From the NCBI GenBank assembly GCA_035697245.1, contig DASSDH010000106.1, forward strand, positions 1 through 17,593: 17,593 bases of DNA, written 5' to 3'. The DNA comes from JACVRX01 sp035697245. GTDB taxonomy: Bacteria > Actinomycetota > Actinomycetes > Jiangellales > Jiangellaceae. The stretch's first letter is position 1; every line of letters starts with the position of its first letter. This document shows positions 8,735 to 16,081 of this stretch, in pieces. The translations under genes and the position numbers were made by a program. The notes beneath the pieces are model-generated. The model was not told the DNA's origin, did no database searches, and was given only the letters and a program-made list of their open reading frames with translations.

Positions 8735-9419
8735 ACGCGATTCGTTCGTCCGACCCTGTGAACCGAAGCTCCTGCACGACTGAGAGGTCGACCGGAAGCT
8801 CCGCTCCCCAGGTGCGCTCAGCTCCGCCGATTACGGCGTCGCCGACGGGCAGGTAGCGGCCATCACGGGTCACGACCTGCACCTGGAATCGACCGTCTGT
8901 GCGGGTTGAGGGTTCCATCGTCACCATGACCCATGATGGACGTCCCTGGTACCCGAACACGGTGCCGACCCGACCCTGCGACCCTTGAACCGGGGCCGCG
9001 AGGAAGTACGCTCCTTGGCCCTGGCTCAATACTGCCTGGTAACTGTCCGCGAGCCGACGATCATCGGCTGTTGCCCAGAACACCGATAGTCCGCCGACCG
9101 CGGCCGCGAGGACTACGGCGGCGGCGGCGGCGATCGCGACCCACCGCCTGCGACGCATGAGCGGCAGTACCCTTCGCTCGTGGAGCGGGTGGTCGAGCCG
9201 GGCAAGGACACTTGACTCGAATCCGCGGGGAGGCTCCCGGGAAGGCGCCAATAGCAGCAACCCGTCACCGACCGAGGAGAGATCGGAGACCAGTTGACGG
9301 CACCCTGGGCAGCCACTCAGGTGGCTCAGCGCCGCGACCCGCTCCTGCCCCTCGGCGATGCCAAGCGCCAGCTCAGGTGCCAGGTCCCTTACCTGGTCAC
9401 ATCTCATCTCACCGGTCAT
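8697..9419 (-). CDS. Zinc-finger membrane anti-sigma factor (RskA-like)
   Basis: This 240-residue protein binds and inhibits the ECF sigma factor encoded just upstream. The N-terminal anti-sigma domain (about 1-60) carries the ZAS zinc motif H33-x3-C37-x2-C40 with C7 upstream. A basic stretch, MRRRRW, precedes one transmembrane helix (about 93-115). The remaining roughly 120 residues form an extracytoplasmic domain of the anti-sigma-K type (YFLAAPVQGSQGRVGTVFGYQGRPSWVMVTM). In such systems regulated proteolysis of the membrane protein frees the sigma factor. Start ATG at 9417-9419 overlaps the sigma stop by 11 bases and has GAAGG about 8 bases upstream; an alternative ATG is at 9405-9407. Confidence 0.9.
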   Translation of the reverse strand: MTGEMRCDQVRDLAPELALGIAEGQERVAALSHLSGCPGCRQLVSDLSSVGDGLLLLAPSREPPRGFESSVLARLDHPLHERRVLPLMRRRRWVAIAAAAAVVLAAAVGGLSVFWATADDRRLADSYQAVLSQGQGAYFLAAPVQGSQGRVGTVFGYQGRPSWVMVTMEPSTRTDGRFQVQVVTRDGRYLPVGDAVIGGAERTWGAELPVDLSVVQELRFTGSDERIAFTATFDTASPWD

Positions 9420-9981
9420 CTGACACCTTCAGTTGTGAGCGGAGTTTCAGCATCGCCGAACGGATCCGCGTCTTGACGGTGCCCAACGGCACACCGTCGA
9501 GCTCGCCGATCTCTCGCGCCGTGAAGCCGTAGAAGACGGCCAGCACCAACGCCCGCCGCTGGTCGGCTGGGAGTCGAGCCAGCGGCCCTCGCAGCAACTC
9601 CGAATCCACGACTTGCTCTTCGACCGCGTCCTCTTGTGGCTGTTTTCCCTCCAGCGCCAGGAGAACCTCGGGGTCGATGGGGTCCGAGCGTCGCGCCGGA
9701 AGCATGTTGATCGACACGTTGCGCGCAATGGTCAGCAGCCACGCCGCCACGGTTCCGCGTCGAGGGTCATACGCCGAAGCGTGCTTCCATGCACGCACGA
9801 AGCTCTCCTGAGCCGCTTCCTCGGCGGCGCCACGGTCGCGGAGGATCGAGAAGGTCAGGCCGAACACCCGATGCTGAAACCGCCGCACGAAGTCACGGGC
9901 AGCATCCGGATCGCCCGACCCTAGCCCGAGGAGGAGCGACTCATCTAAGAGCTTCGACACAGCCGACGAATCCATATCCAT
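9409..9981 (-). CDS. ECF-type RNA polymerase sigma factor (SigK-like group)
   Basis: This 190-residue sigma-70 family protein lacks regions 1 and 3. Region 2 is at about 29-96: FVRRFQHRVFGLTFSILRDR, then AAEEAAQESFVRAWKHA and the AWLLTIARN core and -10 recognition segment. Region 4 is at about 134-186, containing LPADQRRALVLAVFYGFTAR followed by the helix-turn-helix EIGELDGVPLGTVKTRIRSA that reads the -35 element. Being followed immediately by a ZAS anti-sigma gene fits the SigK/RskA or SigL/RslA arrangement. ATG at 9979-9981 is preceded by GGTGGAG at a good distance; a second in-frame ATG lies two codons in. Autoregulation is usual for these operons, but I could not identify a matching promoter upstream. 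Confidence 0.92.
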   Translation of the reverse strand: MDMDSSAVSKLLDESLLLGLGSGDPDAARDFVRRFQHRVFGLTFSILRDRGAAEEAAQESFVRAWKHASAYDPRRGTVAAWLLTIARNVSINMLPARRSDPIDPEVLLALEGKQPQEDAVEEQVVDSELLRGPLARLPADQRRALVLAVFYGFTAREIGELDGVPLGTVKTRIRSAMLKLRSQLKVSDDR

Positions 9982-10073
9982 ACACAGGGCTCCACCGCCG
10001 GTAGCACCACCCTGGGTTCGTTATTGAACGAGTCTGCTGTATCCACAGCATGCGCCGAGCTGCGACCGGGCTC

Positions 10074-10220
10074 CTAGTACAGCCCGCCGCCACCACCCGC
10101 AGCCCCGCTGTCGTAGGTGAGCGCGATGTAGATGATCAGGTAGACAATCGCTCCCACGACCGCGTAGATCGCCAGCCACTTCTTCCAGTTTCGACCGTAG
10201 CCGGTGCTCTTGTTGACCAT
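10074..10220 (-). CDS. 48-residue single-pass membrane protein with glycine-rich tail
   Basis: A short gene reads MVNKSTGYGRNWKKWLAIYA at the start, then a hydrophobic helix (about residues 16-35, VVGAIVYLIIYIALTY) and ends DSGAAGGGGGLY before TAG. AGGAGG at 10226-10231 lies 5 bases upstream of ATG 10218-10220, an optimal Shine-Dalgarno. The positive residues before the helix (RNWKKW) predict N-in topology, with the Gly-rich tail outside. All 48 codons were checked and there is no internal stop. It lies 92 bases upstream of the ECF sigma gene on the same strand, so the two may share a transcript. I do not recognise a family. Confidence 0.7.
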   Translation of the reverse strand: MVNKSTGYGRNWKKWLAIYAVVGAIVYLIIYIALTYDSGAAGGGGGLY

Positions 10221-10242
10221 GGCTACCTCCTATTCGCCTGCT

Positions 10243-10335
10243 GGGTGGTAACGCTCCACCCTTCAGGTACTACAGGAGTCCCAGCGCCGGTGGATTGCAT
10301 CAATCTGCTGGCGCTGGTCGACTAGGCGGTCTAGT
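10243..10335. promoter_or_regulatory. Cluster of hairpins in the divergent intergenic region
   Basis: Three dyads lie between the 48-residue membrane protein (leftward) and the DHFR-like gene (rightward). First, GGGTGG (10243-10248) pairs with CCACCC (10256-10261). Second, CCAGCGCC (10281-10288) pairs with GGCGCTGG (10310-10317) and GATTG (10293-10297) with CAATC (10301-10305) around a 3-base loop; the bases between can wobble-pair, so an RNA stem of 17 bp is possible. Third, ACTAG (10321-10325) pairs with CTAGT (10331-10335), directly before the ribosome-binding site of the DHFR-like gene. Because both neighbours point away, these are unlikely to be terminators and may be operators or leader structures. 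Confidence 0.45.
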
Positions 10336-10353
10336 GGAAGAGGAGTGAGTGCC

Positions 10354-10950
10354 GTGACATCGGTCGTTGCCCAGATCACCCAATCGCTCGACGGCTACGT
10401 AACCGGTCCGGACGACGGGCCGGGCAAGGGCCTCGGTGAAGGCGGCGAACGACTGCACTACTGGGTATTCAACGGGCCCTGGTCGTACGCGGAGGAGCCG
10501 ACGGGTGAGCCGGCCGGTGTGGACAAGGAAATTCTCGACGAAGGGGTCGGCCGTACCGGTGCGATCATCGGGGGGCGGTCGACCTACGAGGCGGCCGAAG
10601 CCTGGGGCGGGGAAAATCCGTGGGGTATCCCGTTCTTCATCCTGACGCACCGCACCGAGGACGAGCCGTCCGATGCTGGGTTCACGTTCGTGTCGGGGCT
10701 GGAGTCGGCGATGCAACAGGCGCGTGCGGCGGCCGGAGGCAAGGACGTCGGGATCATGGGCGGTGCGGACACGATTCGGCAGGCACTAGCTGCTGGATAT
10801 GTGGACGAGTTGTTCGTGACAATCGCGCCAGTGGTGCTCGGCGGCGGGAAGCGGCTGTTCGAGGGGTTCGACCGCAGTATCGACCTGCAGCAGGTGGACG
10901 CACGTCAGTCGGACTGGGCTACGCATCTGCGCTACCGGGTCAAGAAGTAA
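10354..10950 (+). CDS. Dihydrofolate-reductase-family protein (RibD C-terminal domain)
   Basis: This protein of about 198 residues starts with a strand-loop motif VVAQITQSLDGYVTGPDD, typical of stand-alone RibD-C/DHFR-like reductases. It contains GAIIGGRSTYEAAEAWGG (NADPH-binding region), FFILTHR, GKDVGIMGGADTIRQALAAG and LFVTIAPVVLGGGKRLFEG. These proteins use NAD(P)H, but the substrate is usually unknown; it is not the folate enzyme itself. Two in-frame GTG starts exist, at 10345 and 10354. I prefer 10354 because AGGAG at 10341-10345 sits at normal distance from it, whereas that site would overlap the first GTG; the longer form would be 201 residues. A YdeI-family gene follows after 34 bases. 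Confidence 0.9.
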   Translation: MTSVVAQITQSLDGYVTGPDDGPGKGLGEGGERLHYWVFNGPWSYAEEPTGEPAGVDKEILDEGVGRTGAIIGGRSTYEAAEAWGGENPWGIPFFILTHRTEDEPSDAGFTFVSGLESAMQQARAAAGGKDVGIMGGADTIRQALAAGYVDELFVTIAPVVLGGGKRLFEGFDRSIDLQQVDARQSDWATHLRYRVKK

Positions 10951-10984
10951 CGGCTCAGCGGCTCGGATCCGCCAAGATGTCCGC

Positions 10985-11584
10985 ATGGGCGCACATGACG
11001 AGGCGGAACGCTTCCATCCGCAGACTCGCGCGGCCTGGCGGGACTGGTTGGCGTCGCATCACGAGTCCTCGACCGGAGTGTGGTTCGTCTCCTGGCGCAA
11101 GCACGCCGCGAGGAATGGCCCGCGCTACGAGGACGCCGTCGAGGAGGCATTGTGCTTCGGCTGGATCGACAGCATCGGACGCAAGCTAGACGATGACCGG
11201 ACGATGCTGTGGTTCTCGCCCAGGAAGGTCGGTAGTGGCTGGGCTCGGCCGAACAAGGAGCGGGTGGAGCGGTTGACCGCGGCCGGTCTCATGACGGCTG
11301 CCGGACAACGCCTCATCGACGCCGCCAAAGCCGACGGGTCGTGGTCGCGTCTCGACGACGTGGACAACCTCGTCGTGCCCGACGACCTCGCTGACGCCCT
11401 CGACAGCCATCCGCCGGCTCGCGAAAATTGGGATGCGTTCCCGCGCTCTGTTCGCCGCAGCATCCTGGAATGGATCGTGCAGGCCAAGCGCGACACCACC
11501 AGGGCGGCACGCATCGAGGAGACCGCTCGGCTGGCGCAACAGAACGAACGCGCCAACCAATGGCGGCCCAAGGACAAGGCCTGA
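10985..11584 (+). CDS. YdeI/OmpD-associated family protein
   Basis: This 199-residue protein has the YdeI (OmdA) layout: a short N-terminal FHPQTRAAWRDWLASHH segment, then TGVWFVSWRK, then the highly characteristic YEDAVEEALCFGWIDSIGR and WFSPRKVGSGWARPNKERVERL. The C-terminal helical part includes FPRSVRRSILEWIVQAKRD, TRAARIEETARLA and a basic end. Family members have been linked to bacteriocin protection and envelope stress, but no biochemical activity is established. The ribosome-binding site before ATG 10985 is poor, so translation may depend on the upstream DHFR-like gene 34 bases away. Confidence 0.88.
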   Translation: MGAHDEAERFHPQTRAAWRDWLASHHESSTGVWFVSWRKHAARNGPRYEDAVEEALCFGWIDSIGRKLDDDRTMLWFSPRKVGSGWARPNKERVERLTAAGLMTAAGQRLIDAAKADGSWSRLDDVDNLVVPDDLADALDSHPPARENWDAFPRSVRRSILEWIVQAKRDTTRAARIEETARLAQQNERANQWRPKDKA

Positions 11585-11688
11585 GCGGCGGCCAGTCGAT
11601 CTTCGGCAAGTCCGCCTGGTCGAGGGTAGGTTCGCGGCATACTCGACGCGACTGGCTTCCAGCGAGATCGCAGAGAGGCAATGACGCC

Positions 11689-12243
11689 ATGGCCACAGAT
11701 TTCGACGACCTGCTGTCCCAGATCCCGATGAACCAGCTCGCTCAGCAGCTGGGCGTCGACGAGCAGACGGCGGAGCAGGCCACCCGCCAGGCGCTTCCGG
11801 CGTTGCTGGGCGGAATGCAGGCCAACGCCCACGACCCAGCAGGCGCCGCCTCGCTCGGCCAGGCTCTTGGCCAGCACGACGACAACCTTCTCGACGGTGG
11901 GGTCGACTTCGGTCAGGTCGACACTGTCGATGGCGACAAGATCGTCAGCAACGTCTTCGGCGACAATCGCGAACAGGTGGTGAACCAGCTCGGCGGGTTC
12001 GGCGGTAGTGGAGGTGGTGGCGGCAACCTCATCGCCAAGCTGCTGCCGATGCTTGCCCCCATCGTGATGTCGTATCTGGCCAAGCAGTTCGGCCAGCGCG
12101 GTGGCGGCACCACGACGGCCTCAGCCACCGGCGATGGAGTTGGCTTGGAAGACCTGCTCGGCGGTCTGCTGGGTGGCCAGGGCGGCGCTGGCGGCGGCAT
12201 CGGCGACCTGCTCGGTGGGCTTCTCGGAGGCGGCCGCCGCTGA
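11689..12243 (+). CDS. DUF937-domain protein
   Basis: This 184-residue protein starts FDDLLSQIPMNQLAQQLGVD and continues EQTAEQATRQALPALLGGMQANA, then DGDKIVSNVFGDN, matching DUF937 with its helical repeats. A hydrophobic stretch follows a glycine-rich linker (NLIAKLLPMLAPIVMSYLAK). The C-terminus has two copies of a D-L-L-G-G-L-L-G-G motif separated by a Gly-rich spacer. Function is unknown; DUF937 proteins are often predicted cytoplasmic or membrane-associated. ATG at 11689 is used with AGAGGC about 10 bases upstream. The frame is open further upstream to 11428, but that part is a shadow of the YdeI-family gene. Confidence 0.85.
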   Translation: MATDFDDLLSQIPMNQLAQQLGVDEQTAEQATRQALPALLGGMQANAHDPAGAASLGQALGQHDDNLLDGGVDFGQVDTVDGDKIVSNVFGDNREQVVNQLGGFGGSGGGGGNLIAKLLPMLAPIVMSYLAKQFGQRGGGTTTASATGDGVGLEDLLGGLLGGQGGAGGGIGDLLGGLLGGGRR

Positions 12244-12253
12244 GCACACAGCG

Positions 12254-12382
12254 TCATCCACGTCGTCGGCGCAGGGCCAACGCCGTCGCAAGTGTCACGA
12301 GCAAACCGCCGGTGCCGGCTACGACGAGGGTGAAGCGCGGTCCCGTGCGGCAGGCTCGACACTCGGCACATCCTGCATTCAT
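12254..12382 (-). CDS. Possible 42-residue cysteine-motif membrane protein, antisense in the DUF937-pntAA gap
   Basis: A short minus-strand frame starts at ATG 12380-12382 and reads MNAGCAECRACRTGPRFTLV, then a hydrophobic helix (about 17-36) and ends ALRRRRG before TGA at 12254-12256. The C5-x2-C8-x2-C11 motif in front of one helix and the RRRR stop-transfer end look like a real N-out mini-membrane protein. It occupies most of the 184-base gap between two plus-strand genes. A weak GGTGGGG lies about 10 bases upstream. Against it: it is short, has no family match I know, and high-GC antisense frames can look hydrophobic by chance. Confidence 0.35.
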   Translation of the reverse strand: MNAGCAECRACRTGPRFTLVVAGTGGLLVTLATALALRRRRG

Positions 12383-12427
12383 CGGCGCGGGCCCCACCGT
12401 GGAGGCCCACCGGTAACGTGCCGCTGG

Positions 12428-13561
12428 ATGAAGGTCCTCGTCGCCCGCGAGTCGGTGCCGCACGAACGCCGGGTCGCGGTCGTCCCGGAGCTGATCGGGC
12501 GGCTGACTGGCGCTGGACTGGATGTCCTTGTCGAGGTTGGTGCCGGTACGGGCGCGTTGCACGCAGACGACGCCTATGTGTCGGCCGGTGCGACAGTGGT
12601 GTCCGACGGCGACGGACCGCTGTCCGGCGCCGACGTGGTCCTCTCGGTCCAGCCGCTGCCCGTGGGTCGTGCGCGGCACTTGCGCCGCGGTGCTGTGACG
12701 ATCTCGTTCTTACCGACGACTCAGGATCTCAGCCTCGTTCGGACGTACCGCGATGCCAATGTGACCGCCTTCTCCCTGGAGCTGGTGCCGCGGATCTCCC
12801 GAGCTCAGTCGATGGACGCGTTGTCGTCGCAAGCGCTGGTGGCGGGATATCGCGCCGCACTGGTGGCGGCCGAACGGCTGCCGAGGTTCTTCCCGCTGTT
12901 CATGACCGCGGCCGGGACGGTGCCTCCGGCGCGAGTGCTCGTGCTGGGCGCCGGCGTGGCGGGACTGCAAGCGATCGCGACCGCGCGGCGGCTCGGTGCG
13001 CAGGTCGAGGCGTATGACGTCCGGGCCGCGGCGGCAGAAGAGGTACGCAGCCTGGGCGCCCGGTTCGTCGAGCTCGACCTGCCCAGCCTCGAGGGCGAGG
13101 GCGGCTATGCGAGGTTGATGACCGAGGAGCGAGCCAGGCTCCAGCGTGAGCTGCTCGCCCCGCATGTGGCTGCAGCCGATGCACTGATCACCACTGCGGC
13201 TGTTCCCGGCCGGCCGGCGCCACTGCTGGTCGAGCGGTCAGCTGTCGAAGCCATGAAGCCGGGTAGCGTCGTCATCGACCTCGCTGCCGAGTCCGGCGGC
13301 AACGTCGACGGCTCGCGGCCGGGCGAGGAAGTCGTCGTCGGCTCGGCGCTCGTATGGGGCGCTCGAAACGTCGCCAGTCAGATGCCGGTGCACGCGAGCC
13401 GCCTCTACGCCGCCAACGTCGTCGAGCTGCTCCTACTGATGACGCGTGAGGGGCGGGTCGAGCCCGACTTCGCCGACGAGATAGTCGCGGGAGCATGCGT
13501 CACTCACAACGGCGTCGTCCGGCACGGCTACACCCGGGACCTGCTGGGTGAGGTGGGCTGA
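12428..13561 (+). CDS. pntAA: NAD(P) transhydrogenase alpha subunit part 1 (NAD-binding)
   Basis: This 377-residue protein is domain I of the proton-translocating transhydrogenase, which transfers hydride between NAD(H) and NADP(H) using the proton gradient. MKVLVARES-PHERRVAVVP is the usual N-terminus. The R-Q-D loop is at 124-135 (SRAQSMDALSSQ), and the Rossmann NAD-binding motif GAGVAG is at 174-179, followed by AYDVR. VVIDLAAESGGN (281-292) and the C-terminal VTHNGV are also family features. ATG at 12428 is chosen to give this N-terminus; the open frame continues to 12101 but only as a shadow of the DUF937 gene. The stop overlaps the next ATG by one base (TGATG). The membrane part is encoded separately, as in other actinobacteria. 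Confidence 0.95.
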   Translation: MKVLVARESVPHERRVAVVPELIGRLTGAGLDVLVEVGAGTGALHADDAYVSAGATVVSDGDGPLSGADVVLSVQPLPVGRARHLRRGAVTISFLPTTQDLSLVRTYRDANVTAFSLELVPRISRAQSMDALSSQALVAGYRAALVAAERLPRFFPLFMTAAGTVPPARVLVLGAGVAGLQAIATARRLGAQVEAYDVRAAAAEEVRSLGARFVELDLPSLEGEGGYARLMTEERARLQRELLAPHVAAADALITTAAVPGRPAPLLVERSAVEAMKPGSVVIDLAAESGGNVDGSRPGEEVVVGSALVWGARNVASQMPVHASRLYAANVVELLLLMTREGRVEPDFADEIVAGACVTHNGVVRHGYTRDLLGEVG

Positions 13562-13857
13562 TGGACCAGTCCGTCGCTTTGCTGACCATCTTCGTGCTCG
13601 CGGCGTTCGTCGGGTTCGAGGTCGTGTCGAAAGTGTCCTCGATACTGCATACGCCGCTGATGTCCGGCGCCAACGCCATTCACGGGATCATCCTGGTCGG
13701 CGCGGTGATCGTGGCCGGCAGTGCGGAAACGGCCCCTGTGCTCATCGTCGCGTTGGTCGCCGTCGTCCTGGCGACGGTAAATCTCGTCGGTGGCTTCGTC
13801 GTGACCGATCGCATGCTGGAGATGTTCCGGGCCCGACGGCCGGACGGCGCCGAGTGA
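13561..13857 (+). CDS. pntAB: NAD(P) transhydrogenase alpha subunit part 2 (membrane)
   Basis: This 98-residue membrane protein corresponds to the C-terminal part of long PntA chains. It has three hydrophobic helices: ALLTIFVLAAFVGFEVVSKV, then GIILVGAVIVAG and VLIVALVAVVLATVNLVGGF. The conserved TPLMSGANAIHGIILVGA motif covers about residues 31-48. It ends VTDRMLEMF, typical for this subunit. With PntB it forms the proton channel. It overlaps pntAA by one base and pntB by four (GTGA), so all three are translated together. Confidence 0.96.
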   Translation: MDQSVALLTIFVLAAFVGFEVVSKVSSILHTPLMSGANAIHGIILVGAVIVAGSAETAPVLIVALVAVVLATVNLVGGFVVTDRMLEMFRARRPDGAE

Positions 13858-15227
13858 TTCCGGTCTGGGCCCAGCTGGGCTACGTAGTGGCCGCCGTGTG
13901 TTTCATCTTGGCGCTCAAAGGCTTGTCGTCTCCCCGCAGCGCCCGGATCGGCAACCTGATCGGGGTCGTGGGGGCTTTGCTCGCCATGGTCGTCACGTTC
14001 CTGGCCTACGACCTCGAAAATCTGTTCTGGATCCTGACCGCCATCGCGGTCGGCGCCGTCGTCGGCGTCCTGTTCGCCCGTCGAGTCGCGATGACTGCGA
14101 TGCCGCAGCTGGTGGCGCTGTTCAACGGAGTTGGCGGCGGCGCAGCAGCGCTGGTCGCGTTGCTCGAGCTGGCCGAGGAATCACACTCAACGCCGACCCT
14201 CGTGGCCGTGGCGTTCACAGTGCTCGTTGGAGCGGTGTCGCTCTCTGGGTCGGCGGTGACGTTCGCCAAACTGCAGGAGCTGATGACCGGTCGGCCGTTG
14301 GTGTTCCCGGGCGCCCAGTACGTCTCGGCGATGGTGCTGATGGCCGCCGTGGTCCTGGTGGTCGCAGTTGCGGGAACCGGAAACCTACCTCTGGCAGTGT
14401 CACTGGCCGTTGCCGGACTGTTTCTCGGCGTGCTGCTCGTGCTACCGGTCGGGGGAGCTGACGTCCCGATCGTCATCTCGCTCCTCAATGCGTTCACCGG
14501 CCTCGCGGTCGCGGCCGGCGGCTACGTCCTGGACAACACGTTGCTGCTGGTGGCGGGCACGCTGGTCGGCGCGAGTGGCACAATCTTGACCCGATTGATG
14601 GCGGAGGCGATGGGCCGCTCTGTGACGTCGATCTTGTTCGGCGCGTTCGTCGGCGGATCAACCGCAGGCACTGCGGGAGCCGGCGACGGCGACCGGCCGG
14701 TCCGCTCTGCCGGACCGGAGGACGTCGCGGTTCTACTGAGCTTCGCCCGCCGGGTCGTCGTCGTGCCCGGCTACGGGCTGGCTGTCGCACAGGCGCAGCA
14801 CACGGTGCACGAACTTGCGGACATTTTGGAAAGCCGTGGCGTAGACGTCTCCTACGCGATACATCCGGTTGCTGGCCGCATGCCCGGCCACATGAATGTC
14901 CTGCTCGCCGAGGCGAACGTGCCCTATGAACAGCTGCGCGAGATGGATGTGGCGAATCTCGAGCTGCGCTCCGCCGACGTCGCGCTCGTCGTCGGAGCCA
15001 ACGACGTGGTGAATCCCGCCGCCCGAAACTCTCCTGGCTCGCCGATCTACGGCATGCCGATACTGGACGTCGATCAAGCCAGGGCCGTGGTGTTTCTGAA
15101 GCGGTCGATGCGGCCGGGGTTCGCGGGCATCGAGAACGAACTGCTCTACGATGCCCGAACCATGCTGTTCTTCGGCGACGCAAAGGAGTCGCTGACCAAG
15201 CTGGTCGCCGCCGTCAAATCCCTCTGA
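13854..15227 (+). CDS. pntB: NAD(P) transhydrogenase beta subunit
   Basis: This 457-residue protein has an N-terminal half with about eight to nine transmembrane helices (residues 5-275) and a C-terminal NADP-binding domain III (about 285-457). Signature motifs are VVPGYGLAVAQAQ (303-315), GRMPGHMNVLLAEA (341-354), GANDVVNP (381-388) and KRSM (416-419), all belonging to the NADP(H) site. The GTG start at 13854 overlaps the pntAB stop; the frame continues upstream only as a shadow. The complex makes NADPH from NADH using the proton-motive force. The MBL-fold gene begins 23 bases downstream and may be co-transcribed. Confidence 0.96.
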   Translation: MIPVWAQLGYVVAAVCFILALKGLSSPRSARIGNLIGVVGALLAMVVTFLAYDLENLFWILTAIAVGAVVGVLFARRVAMTAMPQLVALFNGVGGGAAALVALLELAEESHSTPTLVAVAFTVLVGAVSLSGSAVTFAKLQELMTGRPLVFPGAQYVSAMVLMAAVVLVVAVAGTGNLPLAVSLAVAGLFLGVLLVLPVGGADVPIVISLLNAFTGLAVAAGGYVLDNTLLLVAGTLVGASGTILTRLMAEAMGRSVTSILFGAFVGGSTAGTAGAGDGDRPVRSAGPEDVAVLLSFARRVVVVPGYGLAVAQAQHTVHELADILESRGVDVSYAIHPVAGRMPGHMNVLLAEANVPYEQLREMDVANLELRSADVALVVGANDVVNPAARNSPGSPIYGMPILDVDQARAVVFLKRSMRPGFAGIENELLYDARTMLFFGDAKESLTKLVAAVKSL

Positions 15228-15250
15228 TCCGTCTGAGCGATGATGGGCCT

Positions 15251-16081
15251 GTGGACAGCGGCTGGCTGGAAATCGGCCCAGGCATCCTGGTCCGGCGGTA
15301 TGCCGCACTGGACCAGACGCTGGGGCTCGTAATTGGCGGCGACGGGTGCCTCGTCGTCGACACAGGTCGCGACGAGGTTCACGGTGCCGAGCTGGCGGCT
15401 GCGGTCAGAACGGTGACGGCGCTGCCGTGGACCGCAATGATCACCCACGCGCACTGGGACCACTTCTTCGGGACCGCGTCGTTCCTGCCGTGCTCGGTCT
15501 TGGCCCATGAGCGATGCCGCGACGTCATCGCCGAGCACGCCGACGAGATGCGCGAGCGGGGCCTTCGGTATTACGCCGCGGACGGCGACCAGCGGTCCGC
15601 GGCCGCCCTCGGCATTGCCACGGCCGTGGCGCCAACCGAGGTGTTCGAGGATCGAGTCGTCGTCGATCTCGGCGGTCGCAATGTCAATCTGTCGCATCTG
15701 GGTCGTGGTCATACGGACAACGACGTCGTCGTCGACGTCAAGGACGCTGCGGTGGTATTCGCCGGTGATCTGGTCGAGCAGGGTGCGCCACCGGTGATCG
15801 GCGCTGACGCATACCCGGCGGAGTGGCCGTCGACCTTGGACCATCTCCTCAGCCTCGATCCGGCGGTCGTCGTTCCCGGACATGGCGAACCGGTCGGCGC
15901 ATCATTCGTCCGGACCCAACGCGATGAACTCCACGTCGTCGCTGAGCTCGTGCGGGCCGTATCGGCCGGTGAGATGACGGAGGACGAGGCTGCCCGGCGG
16001 TCGCCGTACCCGAAGGACGTGACCTTGTCCGCGCTCAGCCACGCTCAGCCGACGCGGTCCGATCAGCCGACGATGCCGTAG
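15251..16081 (+). CDS. MBL-fold metallo-hydrolase
   Basis: This 276-residue protein has a complete metallo-beta-lactamase-fold metal site: THAHWDH (H66, H68, D70, H71), H154 in GRGHTDND, D173 in AGDLVE and H211 in VPGHGEP. Its layout resembles small-molecule MBL hydrolases of the quinone/lactone or glyoxalase-II-like groups; the substrate cannot be read. The start is GTG at 15251, directly before the first recognisable strand (WLEIGPGILVRRY); the ribosome-binding site is weak, which fits translation following pntB. The 3' end overlaps the 3' end of upp on the other strand by 19 bases. Confidence 0.9.
   Translation: MDSGWLEIGPGILVRRYAALDQTLGLVIGGDGCLVVDTGRDEVHGAELAAAVRTVTALPWTAMITHAHWDHFFGTASFLPCSVLAHERCRDVIAEHADEMRERGLRYYAADGDQRSAAALGIATAVAPTEVFEDRVVVDLGGRNVNLSHLGRGHTDNDVVVDVKDAAVVFAGDLVEQGAPPVIGADAYPAEWPSTLDHLLSLDPAVVVPGHGEPVGASFVRTQRDELHVVAELVRAVSAGEMTEDEAARRSPYPKDVTLSALSHAQPTRSDQPTMP

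Noticed and set aside
15146..15883. Minus-strand open frame of 245 codons opposite pntB and the MBL gene
   Set aside because: It spans the ends of two well-supported plus-strand genes with intact active-site motifs, and has no recognisable domain.
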